Part shown: positions 15,951-24,591 of the stretch, in pieces
Layout of the letters: each line of letters opens with the position of its first letter
How positions within the stretch are numbered: position 1 is the stretch's first letter
Source of the DNA: Frigoribacterium sp. JB110
GTDB taxonomy: Bacteria; Actinomycetota; Actinomycetes; Actinomycetales; Microbacteriaceae
NCBI RefSeq assembly: GCF_900163665.1
Contig: NZ_FUIA01000009.1
Location: 62,001-126,000, forward strand
Direction: 5' to 3'
Length of the DNA stretch: 64,000 bases
The notes under the pieces: generated by a model
What the model was told of the DNA's origin: nothing
The model's database searches: none
Seen by the model: only the letters and a program-made list of their open reading frames with translations
Translations under genes and position numbers: made by a program

Positions 15951-16931
15951 GTGGTCTCGTTCTCTCATCGGCTCAGCCGGTGGGACGTCAAGTTCTCGCC
16001 CTACCTGTACATCTCGCCGTTCTTCCTGGTGTTCGCCCTCGTCGGGCTGTTCCCGATCGCCTACACGGCCGTGATCTCGTTCATGGACTGGGATCAGGTG
16101 CGCGGCACGGGCGAGTTCATCGGCTTCGACCAGTACCTGTGGATCCTGGGACAGGAGAAGTTCTGGATCGCCCTGCGGAACACGTTCAGCATCTTCCTGC
16201 TGTCGTCGATCCCGCAGATGATCCTCGCGATGTACATCGCGGCGGCACTGGACCGGAACATCAAGGCGAAGACGTTCTGGCGGATGAGCTCGCTGCTGCC
16301 GTACGTCGTCGCGCCGGTGGCGGTCGGTTTGATCTTCAACGCACTCTTCGCCGACAAGTCCGGCGTGATCAACCAGCTGATCACGACGCTCGGCATGCCG
16401 GAGATCCGGTGGCACGTCGACGCCTTCTGGAGTCACGTCGCCATCGCGACGATGGTGAACTACCGCTGGACGGGCTACAACGCCCTGATCCTGCTCGCCG
16501 CGATGCAGGCGATTCCGCGCGACTACTACGAGGCGGCACGCGTCGACGGGGCAGGTGCCTTCCGACAGTTCTGGAGCATCACGCTCCCCTCGCTGAAGCC
16601 GACGCTGATCTTCGTCATCATCACCTCCACCATCGGCGGACTTCAGGTCTTCGAAGAGCCCCGGATGTTCGATCAATACGGGCAGGGAGGCCCTGACTCT
16701 CAGTGGCTGACGATCACTCTGTACCTGTACGACATCGGATGGGGGCAGTGGGACTTCGGGCGCGCGTCCGCGCTGGCATGGCTGCTCTTCCTGATCATCC
16801 TGGCCATCGGCATCATCAATCTGCTCGTCACCCGCTCGCTCGTGCGAGACGAGGGCGCGCGGGGCGCACAGCTCTCGCGCGGTGAGCGGCGGGCGAGAGC
16901 CAGGGCGGCACGAAAGGAGGCACGGCGATGA
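15951..16931 (+). CDS. cebF: Cellobiose ABC permease, first subunit
   Basis: A MetI-like sugar permease of 326 residues from the GTG at 15951 (351 from the ATG at 15876, which has AGGA at 15863). The later start is preferred because the segment between the two carries a perfect intergenic hairpin and would otherwise encode an Arg/Pro-rich tail before SRWDVKFSPYLYISPFF, a usual N-terminus. Six membrane segments follow. The coupling-loop motif is EAARVDGAGAFRQFWSITLP. The C-terminus is basic (RGERRARARAARKEARR). The stop overlaps the cebG start by four bases, with AAAGGAGG just before it. It works with CebE, CebG and an ATPase not encoded here. Confidence 0.85.
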   Translation: MVSFSHRLSRWDVKFSPYLYISPFFLVFALVGLFPIAYTAVISFMDWDQVRGTGEFIGFDQYLWILGQEKFWIALRNTFSIFLLSSIPQMILAMYIAAALDRNIKAKTFWRMSSLLPYVVAPVAVGLIFNALFADKSGVINQLITTLGMPEIRWHVDAFWSHVAIATMVNYRWTGYNALILLAAMQAIPRDYYEAARVDGAGAFRQFWSITLPSLKPTLIFVIITSTIGGLQVFEEPRMFDQYGQGGPDSQWLTITLYLYDIGWGQWDFGRASALAWLLFLIILAIGIINLLVTRSLVRDEGARGAQLSRGERRARARAARKEARR

Positions 16932-17833
16932 CGACGCAACTCGACGAAGTCGACACTCACGCGGTCACGACCGGACCGGATCGCCGCGGCCGCCGCGCAG
17001 TGCGCATCAGGGGCACACGTCCCGGCCTCTGGACGTATGCGTCGCTGGGCGTCGTGCTGGCGGCCAGCCTGTTCCCGCTGTACTTCTCGTTCCTGATCGG
17101 ATCCGGCGATTCGGCGACCCTGCGCGACCCGAACAAGTCATGGATCCCCGGCGTCAACTTCGTGCAGAACGCGATGACTGTCGTCTCCGACCCGTCGGTG
17201 AACTTCTGGGCGGCGCTGTGGAACAGCCTGTGGAGCTCATCGCTGATCGCGATCAGTGTCGTGGTGTTCTCCACCCTCGCCGGCTGGGCGTTCGCGAAGC
17301 TCCGCTTCCGCGGGGCGGGCGTGCTGCTCGCCTTCGTCGTGGCGACCATGGCCGTGCCCCAGCAGCTCGGCGTCGTACCGCTGTACATCCTGTTCTCCGA
17401 GGTGGGCTGGACGGGCCAGGTCGGCGCGGTCATCGTGCCGATGCTCGTGACTGCGTTCGGCGTGTTCTGGATGACGCAGTACCTGCGCCAAGCGGTCCCG
17501 GATGAGCTCATCGAGGCCGCGCGCGTGGATGGTGCCAGCATGATCCGCACCTTCTGGACCGTCGGCGTCACGGCGGCGCGCCCCGCCGCGGCGATGCTGT
17601 TCCTGTTCACGTTCGTGACGGCGTGGAACAACTTCTTCTGGCCGTTCATCGTGCTCGACAGGCAGAACCCGACGCTGCCCGTCGCGCTGAGCCTGCTCCA
17701 GTCCAACCATTTCGTCGACTACTCGATCGTTCTCGCCGGTGTCGTGCTCGCGACCCTGCCCCTGCTGCTGCTGTTCGTGGTGGCGGGCAAGCAGCTGGTC
17801 AGCGGCATCATGGCCGGTGCCGTGAAGGGATGA
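16928..17833 (+). CDS. cebG: Cellobiose ABC permease, second subunit
   Basis: A 301-residue MetI-like permease with six membrane segments. The coupling-loop motif is EAARVDGASMIRTFWTVGV, and the end FVVAGKQLVSGIMAGAVKG is the conserved sugar-permease C-terminus. The ATG at 16928 overlaps the cebF stop (ATGA) and is preceded by AAAGGAGG. The next gene, the beta-glucosidase, starts four bases after the stop, so uptake and hydrolysis are encoded on one transcript. Confidence 0.9.
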   Translation: MTTQLDEVDTHAVTTGPDRRGRRAVRIRGTRPGLWTYASLGVVLAASLFPLYFSFLIGSGDSATLRDPNKSWIPGVNFVQNAMTVVSDPSVNFWAALWNSLWSSSLIAISVVVFSTLAGWAFAKLRFRGAGVLLAFVVATMAVPQQLGVVPLYILFSEVGWTGQVGAVIVPMLVTAFGVFWMTQYLRQAVPDELIEAARVDGASMIRTFWTVGVTAARPAAAMLFLFTFVTAWNNFFWPFIVLDRQNPTLPVALSLLQSNHFVDYSIVLAGVVLATLPLLLLFVVAGKQLVSGIMAGAVKG

Positions 17834-17837
17834 CCAC

Positions 17838-19328
17838 ATGACCCGTTCGTTTCCGCCCGACTTCCTGTTCGGTGCGGCCACCGCGGCCTACCAGGTCGAG
17901 GGCGCCGCGTTCGAGGGCGGGCGCACGGCCTCCATCTGGGACGCCTTCAGCCGACATCCGGGGGCCGTGATCAATGCGGACAACGGCGACATCGCCTGCG
18001 ACCACTATCACCGCTACCGCGACGACGTCGCGCTGATGCGCGAGCTCGGTATCGGCAGCTACCGGTTCTCGACGGCCTGGTCGCGAGTGCGCCCCGACGG
18101 CGCAGCGGTGAACCCCGCCGGCGTCGACTTCTACTCGCGCCTGGTCGACGAGCTGCTGGGTGCCGGCATCACGCCGTGGCTGACTCTCTACCACTGGGAC
18201 ATGCCGCAGGCGCTCGAAGAACGCGGCGGCTGGACGAACCGCGACACCGTCGCGCGCTTCGTGGAGTACGCCGCAACCATGCACGACGCGCTCGGCGACA
18301 GGGTGAACATCTGGACGACGCTGAACGAGCCGTGGTGCTCGTCGTTCCTGTCGTACACGGCGGGCGCACACGCGCCGGGCCGGCAGCGCGTGGACGAGGG
18401 GATTCTCGCCGCGCACCACCTGCTGCTCGCCCACGGCGAGACGGTGCGCGAGCTGCGAGGGCGCGATGCATCGCTGCAGCTGGGCGTGACGCTCAACCTC
18501 ACGGTGGCCGACGCCGTCGACCCGGATGACCCGGCCGACATCGACGCCGCGCGCCGCATCGACGGTCAGTTCAACCGCTGGTTCCTCGACCCGATCGCGA
18601 AGGGCGCGTACCCCGAGGACGTGGCGGCCGACTTCGCCGCGGTCGATGCCGACGCCGTCGCGTCATGGGAGCGCGCCGTGCGCCCCGGGGATCTGGAGAC
18701 GATCTCGGAGAGGCTCGACTTCCTCGGCGTGAACTACTACCACGGCGAGTGCGTCTCGGGGCACGCGCCTGCGGTCCCCGTGCCAGGCGGGCACGCACCC
18801 ACGGACAGGGCGACCTCGTCGCCGTTCCCCTCGCACGAGAACATCCACTGGCACGATCGCGGACTCGAGCGCACCAACATGGGGTGGGAGGTTCAGCCGG
18901 ACGGGCTGACGCGGCTGCTCGAGCGCGTCGCCGATGACTGCCCCGGTGTGCCGCTCTACGTCACCGAGAACGGCATGGCCTCAGACGACGAGCTCGTCGC
19001 GGGCGAGGTCGATGACGTCGATCGTGCGGAGTACCTGCGCGGCCACCTCAGAGCCGTGCTCGACGCGATCGGGAACGGCGTCGACGTGCGCGGGTACTTC
19101 TACTGGTCACTGTTCGACAACTTCGAGTGGGCGTGGGGCTACGAGAAGCGGTTCGGCATCGTGCACGTCGACTACGGCACCCAGGAGCGCACGATCAAGG
19201 CCAGCGGTCGCGAGTATCAGCGGATCATCCGGGATCGCGCGCTCGATGCCGTGCACCGAGTGCCAGTCGCGGCAGGCGAAGCGGGCATACTGAAGTCGGA
19301 TGAACGAGAAGGACCGGATGGCCGCTGA
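17838..19328 (+). CDS. bglC: GH1 beta-glucosidase
   Basis: A 496-residue retaining beta-glucosidase with no signal peptide, so it acts on imported cellobiose in the cytoplasm. GH1 landmarks: FLFGAATAAYQVEG at residues 9-22, TLNEPW at 161-166 with acid/base Glu164, and YVTENGM at 374-380 with nucleophile Glu377, plus the aglycone-site WSLFDNFEWAWGY near the end. Length is normal for the family. It ends 29 bases inside the furthest-upstream possible start of the downstream regulator. Gene order cebE-cebF-cebG-bglC is that of Streptomyces. Confidence 0.95.
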   Translation: MTRSFPPDFLFGAATAAYQVEGAAFEGGRTASIWDAFSRHPGAVINADNGDIACDHYHRYRDDVALMRELGIGSYRFSTAWSRVRPDGAAVNPAGVDFYSRLVDELLGAGITPWLTLYHWDMPQALEERGGWTNRDTVARFVEYAATMHDALGDRVNIWTTLNEPWCSSFLSYTAGAHAPGRQRVDEGILAAHHLLLAHGETVRELRGRDASLQLGVTLNLTVADAVDPDDPADIDAARRIDGQFNRWFLDPIAKGAYPEDVAADFAAVDADAVASWERAVRPGDLETISERLDFLGVNYYHGECVSGHAPAVPVPGGHAPTDRATSSPFPSHENIHWHDRGLERTNMGWEVQPDGLTRLLERVADDCPGVPLYVTENGMASDDELVAGEVDDVDRAEYLRGHLRAVLDAIGNGVDVRGYFYWSLFDNFEWAWGYEKRFGIVHVDYGTQERTIKASGREYQRIIRDRALDAVHRVPVAAGEAGILKSDEREGPDGR

Positions 19329-20334
19329 CGGCACGCGAGCAGCGCAGGCAACGATCGAACAGGTCGCCGCCCGTGCCGGCGTGTCCAGATCGACCGTCTC
19401 GCGCGTGCTCGGCGGAGGCTCCAGGGTGAGCCCCGCGGCTCTCGAAGCGGTGCGCGCCGCCATCGAGGAGCTCAACTACGTGCCCAACAGGGCTGCGAGG
19501 TCGCTCGCTACGAAGCAGACCCACGCCATCGCGCTGGTCGTTCCCGAAGACACCACGCGGTTCTTCGGTGACCCGTTCTTCGCCGCGATCGTGTCAGGCA
19601 TCAACGCCAGGCTGTCGACGACGGATCACGTGCTGAACCTGTTCATCGCCAGCGACGACGTCGGTGACAAGACGACGAGGTACCTGCGCGGCGGCAACGT
19701 CGATGGCGCGATCGTCGTGTCGCATCACACCAGCGACTCGTACATCGACCGCATCGCGGAGGCCGTGCCGCTGGTGTTCGGCGGCAGGCCCGTGGTCTCG
19801 CGCGCTGACGACTACTACATCGACGTCGACAACGTCGCAGGGGGCAGGGACGCGACAGCGCACCTGATCTCGCGCGGCGCGCGCCGCATCGCGATGATCG
19901 CCGGTCCCCGTGACATGCCGGCGGGCATCGACCGTCTCGCGGGATTCCGCGATGCCATCGCGGCCGCGGGTCTGGAACCGGGCCCCGTCGTCGAAGGCGA
20001 CTTCACGCTCCCAGGCGGCGGAGACGCGGCCAGGCGGCTGCTGGCACTCGGCGAGGAGTTCGATGCGCTGTTCGTGGCGAGCGACCTGATGGCCAGGGGG
20101 ACGATCGGCGCCTTCCGCGAGGCCGGCGTGCGCGTGCCGGACGACCTGAAGCTGATCGGCTTCGACGACTCGCCCATGGCCACGAGCGCGACCCCGCACC
20201 TGACCACGGTGCGCCAACCCTCGCACCTTCAGGGCGAGACGATGACCGACGTGCTGCTCGCCCGTCTCGCCGGCGAGGACCCGCCCCGCGTGACCACGCT
20301 GCCCACCGAGCTCGTGGTGCGCGAATCGACGTAG
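19318..20334 (+). CDS. cebR: LacI-family regulator, likely cellobiose repressor CebR
   Basis: A 338-residue LacI-type repressor. The helix-turn-helix is IEQVAARAGVSRSTVSRVLGG near the N-terminus, followed by the hinge (YVPNRAARSLATKQ) and a sugar-binding domain ending with the family signature GFDDSPMATSATPHLTTVRQP. ATG 19318 is chosen with AAGGA at 19309-19313; ATG 19300 is also possible and adds six residues. It overlaps the bglC 3' end, so it is expressed with the operon. The CebR boxes at 14451 and 14484 make autogenous control by cellobiose likely. In Streptomyces cebR is divergent; here it is the last gene. Confidence 0.88.
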   Translation: MAADGTRAAQATIEQVAARAGVSRSTVSRVLGGGSRVSPAALEAVRAAIEELNYVPNRAARSLATKQTHAIALVVPEDTTRFFGDPFFAAIVSGINARLSTTDHVLNLFIASDDVGDKTTRYLRGGNVDGAIVVSHHTSDSYIDRIAEAVPLVFGGRPVVSRADDYYIDVDNVAGGRDATAHLISRGARRIAMIAGPRDMPAGIDRLAGFRDAIAAAGLEPGPVVEGDFTLPGGGDAARRLLALGEEFDALFVASDLMARGTIGAFREAGVRVPDDLKLIGFDDSPMATSATPHLTTVRQPSHLQGETMTDVLLARLAGEDPPRVTTLPTELVVREST

Positions 20335-20399
20335 CACCCCGGGGCCGCGTCGCCGCTCCATCCCGCCCGTGCCGACCCGCCGGCGCGAGTACATTCGCT

Positions 20400-20458
20400 C
20401 CGGATGAGGACGTGCGGCGCGAATCCGTACTCACGCGGCGCGATCGTACTCGTCTCGG
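20400..20458. repeat. Palindromic intergenic element, family 3 copy 1
   Basis: A 59-base unit beginning CCGGATGAGGACGT and ending GTACTCGTCTCGG, closely matched at 21971-22029. Read on the minus strand it has arm ACGAGTACG, a related arm GTGAGTACG 19 bases later, a spacer, then the inverted arm CGTCCTCAT. It lies between the convergent ends of cebR and the toxin gene. No gene is seen in 20335-20547. Confidence 0.85.
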
Positions 20459-20547
20459 CAGCGCAGCGCTCGTGCGGGCACGTTCGACACAGCGTCGTGC
20501 TCGACCCGGTGCGGCGATGACGGTCGCCGCGGGGCCGACCGCTCGGG

Positions 20548-20874
20548 CTATCGCTGCGACTGGCCGAGCAGCGGAACGTCGAGGTCGAACGCCAGCACGA
20601 CAGCCGCGGCGAGCTGAGCCTCCTGCGCTTCGCTGAGGAACCCGATGGTGTCGCCGAGCATGCGGGTGGGAATGGTGAGCGTGTTGTCGATCGAGACGAC
20701 GCAGTCGTGATCGAGTCCGTTCTCGGGGCCGACGGGCACCTCGCTGCTGAGGCCCTTCACAGTGGAGGTGATCGGGGCAACGGTGACCTTCGTCATCGCG
20801 TGGCGCGCGGCGCCCCGCGTGAGGACGACGACGGGCCTGGTCTTGTCGAGCCTGGCAAGGCAGATCTCCCGCAC
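20548..20874 (-). CDS. PemK/MazF-type toxin
   Basis: A 108-residue member of the CcdB/PemK endoribonuclease family, which cleaves mRNA when freed from its antitoxin. The fold is suggested by MREICLARLDKTRPVVVLTR at the start and VTVAPITSTVKGLSSEVPV and DCVVSIDNTLTIPT in the middle, the usual strand order. It starts with GTG at 20874, one base after the antitoxin stop, so the two are tightly coupled. A slightly long C-terminal helix (EAQEAQLAAAVVLAFDLDVP) may be the antitoxin contact. Activity is not proven by sequence. Confidence 0.85.
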   Translation of the reverse strand: MREICLARLDKTRPVVVLTRGAARHAMTKVTVAPITSTVKGLSSEVPVGPENGLDHDCVVSIDNTLTIPTRMLGDTIGFLSEAQEAQLAAAVVLAFDLDVPLLGQSQR

Positions 20875-20875
20875 G

Positions 20876-21109
20876 TCAGTCGCCGAGGTCGACGGTCCGC
20901 GCCGTCCAGTTCACCAGGTCATCCAGGTCGTCGCCATCGGGCGCCTCCCGCAGCAGGTCGGCGTCGCGCTCCGCCATCCGGCGTCGCATCTCGCGTTCGA
21001 GAGCCGACGCGACCAGTGCCGCACGGCTCGGGGCGGAACCGTCCGCAACCGCGCGATCGAGGAACGCGACCGTCTCATCCGGGAGACGCACGGCGATCTG
21101 GATGCTCAT
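20876..21109 (-). CDS. Ribbon-helix-helix antitoxin
   Basis: A 77-residue protein. Residues 1-45 form a ribbon-helix-helix DNA-binding domain (SIQIAVRLPDETVAFLDRAV then SRAALVASALEREMRRR). The acidic C-terminus (DADLLREAPDGDDLDDLVNW) would bind and block the toxin encoded one base downstream. ATG 21109 has GGAG upstream. A perfect inverted repeat 15-43 bases before the start is the expected autoregulatory operator. Confidence 0.87.
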   Translation of the reverse strand: MSIQIAVRLPDETVAFLDRAVADGSAPSRAALVASALEREMRRRMAERDADLLREAPDGDDLDDLVNWTARTVDLGD

Positions 21110-21123
21110 GGCTCCAGTGTATC

Positions 21124-21152
21124 AACATGCATCCCGAAATGGGATGCATGTT
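21124..21152. promoter_or_regulatory. Toxin-antitoxin operator
   Basis: AACATGCATCCC (21124-21135) and GGGATGCATGTT (21141-21152) form a perfect 12-base inverted repeat with a 5-base spacer. On the minus strand it lies immediately upstream of a probable -10 (TGATAC) and the ribosome site of the antitoxin gene. Binding by the ribbon-helix-helix antitoxin is inferred. Confidence 0.8.
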
Positions 21153-21239
21153 TGCCGAGGGTCGCGGCCAGCGTCGTGAGGCTCCACATTGGGCAACGTG
21201 AGCCCAGTCGTCCTCGTTTCCGTCTGCAAGTATGGCGTC

Positions 21240-21920
21240 ATGCCTCGCGCAGACAAGCTCGCACCGACGCTCGCCGCGCTCGTCTTGGCAGTCACCGGCC
21301 TCGCCGGGTGCGCCGCCACGGCGGCGCCTCAGGTGGCTGATCCTTCGCCGGAGCCCGCGAGTCAAACGCCGGAGGAAGAAGCCGCACAGGTCACTGCGGA
21401 GCCTGACCCTGATGCGTGCGTCAACCCCGCCTGGATCAACCTCAGTACCGAGGGGGTCAGCATCACCGGCGACATCGAAGATCGAGGCGCGCGGGAATTC
21501 GCTCAGGGCGCCGTCGGGCGTGATGATGAGGGCAACATCGTGTCGTACATCGTGGCAACTGGCGATGTCGCTGCCGCGATCGGCGAGCGGCTCTGCATCG
21601 AGAACGGCCTGGTGCTGACGACGCTGAACCACACGCGCACTGTCCACCCCGACCAGGTGCTGCGCCTCGACCCTGACCCGGACCTCCGTTTCATCCCGTA
21701 CTACAACCCCTGGGACGCGCCTGCGGGGTTCGAGCAGATTCCGTATCAGGCGGCCATCGAGGCGATGGGGCACGCAGCTGACGCGGGCGACGTGGACACC
21801 ATGCGAGGCATCTGGGCCGACACCTTGTCCGGCATGTTCACCGATTCTGCCGACATCTCGGCGATTCAGCAGGCACTCGACGCGGGCGACCTCGCTGTGC
21901 TGACCGAGATGTTCTCCTGA
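21240..21920 (+). CDS. Hypothetical lipoprotein
   Basis: A 226-residue secreted lipoprotein of unknown function. The signal peptide ends LAGC with Cys24 as the lipid anchor. An acidic Pro/Glu linker (residues 28-60) precedes a soluble domain with two cysteines (DACVNPAW and ERLCIENGL) that could form a disulfide. The C-terminal 70 residues are helical and acidic. The ATG at 21240 is chosen for the signal peptide; there is no good ribosome site, and AAGTAT six bases upstream may be a leaderless -10. It is followed by a family 3 element. No similarity to a known enzyme is visible. Confidence 0.65.
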   Translation: MPRADKLAPTLAALVLAVTGLAGCAATAAPQVADPSPEPASQTPEEEAAQVTAEPDPDACVNPAWINLSTEGVSITGDIEDRGAREFAQGAVGRDDEGNIVSYIVATGDVAAAIGERLCIENGLVLTTLNHTRTVHPDQVLRLDPDPDLRFIPYYNPWDAPAGFEQIPYQAAIEAMGHAADAGDVDTMRGIWADTLSGMFTDSADISAIQQALDAGDLAVLTEMFS

Positions 21921-21970
21921 GGACGCCCGTGCTGCGCATCCTCATCCGGCCCCAGACGAGGACAAACGCC

Positions 21971-22029
21971 CCGGATGAGGACGTTCAGCGCGAAATCGTC
22001 CTCACGTGGCGCGATCGTACTCATCTCGG
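21971..22029. repeat. Palindromic intergenic element, family 3 copy 2
   Basis: Second copy of the 59-base unit at 20400-20458. GAGGACG pairs with CGTCCTC inside it, and GATGAG with CTCATC outside. It lies between the convergent 3' ends of the lipoprotein gene and the GntR gene, 50 and 31 bases from them, a position suited to a bidirectional terminator. Confidence 0.85.
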
Positions 22030-22059
22030 AACGGCGGTGCCCGTTTTCGTGGGCCCCGT

Positions 22060-22776
22060 TCACTCCCGTGCGATCGTCTGCAGTCGGACCCGGCTCGGCA
22101 CGGTCTCGACGTGCGAAGTGTGGATGACACCGCCGTCGGCATCGAGGGCGACCTTCTCCACGACGACGAGAGGATCGTGTTCCGGCCGATGCAGCCAGGC
22201 GGCCGTCTCTGCTGTGGTGTATCCGATGCGCACCTCACGGCGCACCTCGGCGAAGGTCACCCCGTACTCCTCACGCAGAACGCGGTACGTGGAGACCTCG
22301 GCGTCGACCTTCGCCTCGAACCCCGGGTAACGGTCGAGCGCGTACACGCTGCGGTCCAGTGACAGCGGCACATCGTTGAGAGAGAACACTCGTTCCAGGC
22401 GCAGGATCCGTGCACCGGGCTCGACGCACAGTCCATCGGCGACCGTTGCATCCGCCAATTCGATGTCCGCGCGCTTCACCTCGCGCGACATGTCGCCGGC
22501 GGCCGTGAGCTGATCGGTGAAGCCGCCGATCGCCATGGTGGTGAGTACCTTCGGCGGCCCGGTGACGAACGTCCCCGTGCCCTGGCGCCGCTGCACCATC
22601 CCTTGAGACTCCAGGTCGGAGACGGCACGCCTGATCGTGATCCGGCTCACGCCGAACCGCTCGCCGAGCTCCGGCTCGGCGGGGATCATCCCGGTGTCGT
22701 CGTACCGACCGTCCTGGATCTCCTGCGCGAGAGCCCTGCGCACCTGCTCATGAAGGGGCGAACCCGATCGCACCAC
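22060..22776 (-). CDS. frlR: GntR/HutC-family regulator of the fructosamine operon
   Basis: A 238-residue regulator. The winged helix-turn-helix spans about 1-70 (PAEPELGERFGVSRITIRRAVSDLE, split in family style, then QRRQGTGTFV in the wing). The UTRA effector domain follows (ILRLERVFSLNDVPLSLDRSV and EYGVTFAEVRREVRIGYTT, in two blocks). GTG 22776 is used with AAGGGGG before it; GTG 22773 is also possible. It is the last gene of the six-gene operon, 18 bases after the kinase stop. FrlR proteins respond to Amadori sugars; the large inverted repeat at 27861 is the likely target. Confidence 0.82.
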   Translation of the reverse strand: MVRSGSPLHEQVRRALAQEIQDGRYDDTGMIPAEPELGERFGVSRITIRRAVSDLESQGMVQRRQGTGTFVTGPPKVLTTMAIGGFTDQLTAAGDMSREVKRADIELADATVADGLCVEPGARILRLERVFSLNDVPLSLDRSVYALDRYPGFEAKVDAEVSTYRVLREEYGVTFAEVRREVRIGYTTAETAAWLHRPEHDPLVVVEKVALDADGGVIHTSHVETVPSRVRLQTIARE

Positions 22777-22794
22777 GTCGAGGAGTCCCCCTTG

Positions 22795-23706
22795 TCAGCT
22801 CGTGGGGTAGCGCCTGAGAATCTGAGCGCGTGCATCGTCCCCCGCCTGCACAGGATAGCCGAACGCTCCGCGGAACAAGCAGGCGAGGGCTCCCGTCGAT
22901 GCCGCGACCTCGAGGCATCCGGAGATGTCGCGCGCCGCTGCGCGAGCGGCGAGGAATCCCGTGATGAACGCGTCGCCCGCGCCCAGCGCGTCGACGGCGG
23001 CGACCTCGTCCACACCCATCTCCGCGCGTCGCTCGCCCTCGAAGGCGACGGATCCCCGTGAGCCGAGCGTGACGACCGCTGTCGCCATGCCGGCATCGAT
23101 CGCGCGCCTGCCGAGGGCATCGACATCCAGATCGTCGAGCGAGCCTCCCGAGAAGAAGCCCACGTCCACGTCCCCTGCGGTGCGCCGGACGACGGCCGGG
23201 TCGGCATCGTCGGAGTAGTCGTAGGAGATCCGCGTGCCCCGCGCCGCGATCGCGGGCAGCTCCGCTTCGATCGCCGAGTACACCGAGGTGTGCAGCCGGT
23301 CGTAGCGCCCGATGTACTCGTGGTCGTGCTCCGTGATGCGCAGCCGAAGCCCGTGCTGCACGCCGCCGTAGTTCGACCCGACGAACCGCCGGTCGCCGTC
23401 GTCGTCGAGGGTGACGAACGCCATCCCGTTGGCGCCGTGCGCCCGACGCACCCGCGCGCGGTCCACGCCGACCTTGTCGAGCACATGGCCGAGATGATCG
23501 GCGAACCGGTCGTCGCCCATGACCCCGATGAAGCCCGCCTCCCCGCGGAAGAACAACCGCGAATAGGCCGCGACGTTGAGTGCGTTGCCACCGGGGTACG
23601 CGAGGTCCTCGTGCAGGTAGCAGTCGAGCACGTTGTCGCCGACGCCGATCAGGCTCGGTGCCGGCACGCCGGCGATCTTCTCGCGGATCTGCTGCTCTGT
23701 GTGCAT
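22795..23706 (-). CDS. frlD: PfkB-family kinase, fructoselysine 6-kinase-like
   Basis: A 303-residue ribokinase-family sugar kinase. The N-terminal sugar-binding signature includes Gly39-Gly40 (LAYPGGNALNVAAYSRLF) and the C-terminal ATP site is DALGAGDAFITGF with catalytic Asp245. The overall layout (VGDNVLDCY, GVMGDDRFADHLG, FDFSD-like YDYSDDADP) resembles FrlD of Escherichia coli, which phosphorylates fructoselysine at carbon 6. The adjacent FrlB-like deglycase supports this over other PfkB substrates. Exact amino-acid conjugate is unknown. Confidence 0.82.
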   Translation of the reverse strand: MHTEQQIREKIAGVPAPSLIGVGDNVLDCYLHEDLAYPGGNALNVAAYSRLFFRGEAGFIGVMGDDRFADHLGHVLDKVGVDRARVRRAHGANGMAFVTLDDDGDRRFVGSNYGGVQHGLRLRITEHDHEYIGRYDRLHTSVYSAIEAELPAIAARGTRISYDYSDDADPAVVRRTAGDVDVGFFSGGSLDDLDVDALGRRAIDAGMATAVVTLGSRGSVAFEGERRAEMGVDEVAAVDALGAGDAFITGFLAARAAARDISGCLEVAASTGALACLFRGAFGYPVQAGDDARAQILRRYPTS

Positions 23707-23719
23707 CCGTCTTCCCTTC

Positions 23720-24586
23720 TCAGCCCTTGACGCTGCCGGCGGTGATGCCGGCGACGAAGTACTTCTGCAGCGCGATGAACACCACCACGATCGGCAGCGC
23801 GGCGATCACCAGCCCTGCCAGCAGCACGCCCCAGTCCGTAGAGAGCGCGTCGCGGAACGACATCAGACCCGCGGGTATCGTACGGTTCTCGTCGGAGTTG
23901 ACGAACACGATCGCGAACAGGAACTCGTTCCACGCGAAGTAGGCGGTGAGCACCCCCGCGGTCATCAGGATCGACCGGCTCAGCGGCAGGTACACGTGCC
24001 GGAACACGCCGAGCGATCGGCAGCCGTCGATCGTCGCCGCGTCGACGAGATCGTGCGGGATGCCCAGGAAGACCGACCGGATGAGCAGAATCGCCATCGG
24101 CAGCCGGAACGCGACATACGGCAGGATCATGGCCCACAGGCTGTCGAGGAGACCGAGAGCGTCGAGCATCTGGTACAGCGGGATGAGGCTGACCTGCGGC
24201 GCGACGACGAGGCCGCCCATGGCCAGAATGAGCACGATGTTCGCAGCTTTGCTCGTGATCCGGACCATGCCGTACGCGCACAGGGCGGCGAGCAGCACCG
24301 TGCCGATCGCGGTGACGATCGTGACGATGACCGAATTGAGGAAGTAGCTCGAAATGCCGCGCTCCCACGCGTCGGCGTAGTTCTGCACGAGCCATGTCTC
24401 CGGCAGCCCCCATGGGTCGCCGTAGATCTCAGCGGATGTCTTGAACGACGACATCAGCATCCAGATCAGGGGGTAGGCGATCAGGACGGCGTAGATCGCC
24501 AGGACGAGGTAGACGGGCGCGTTCCAGGCATGCTCGATGGGGCGCTTGCGCTTGTCGTGAATGGTGGTGATGACCTGTGTCGACAT
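23720..24586 (-). CDS. Sugar ABC permease, second subunit of fructosamine importer
   Basis: A 288-residue MetI-like permease with six membrane segments. The coupling-loop reads DAATIDGCRSLGVFRHVYLP and the C-terminus FIALQKYFVAGITAGSVKG is the conserved sugar-permease end. The ATG at 24586 comes five bases after the stop of the first permease, so they are co-translated. It belongs to the frl operon, between its partner permease and the kinase. No ATPase gene is linked. Confidence 0.88.
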   Translation of the reverse strand: MSTQVITTIHDKRKRPIEHAWNAPVYLVLAIYAVLIAYPLIWMLMSSFKTSAEIYGDPWGLPETWLVQNYADAWERGISSYFLNSVIVTIVTAIGTVLLAALCAYGMVRITSKAANIVLILAMGGLVVAPQVSLIPLYQMLDALGLLDSLWAMILPYVAFRLPMAILLIRSVFLGIPHDLVDAATIDGCRSLGVFRHVYLPLSRSILMTAGVLTAYFAWNEFLFAIVFVNSDENRTIPAGLMSFRDALSTDWGVLLAGLVIAALPIVVVFIALQKYFVAGITAGSVKG

Positions 24587-24591
24587 GATCG

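Noticed and set aside
20335..22059. Toxin-antitoxin region as a mobile island flanked by the two family 3 elements
   Set aside because: The two elements are in the same orientation and flank both the TA pair and an unrelated lipoprotein, but there is no integrase, target duplication or composition shift. The elements alone do not show transfer.
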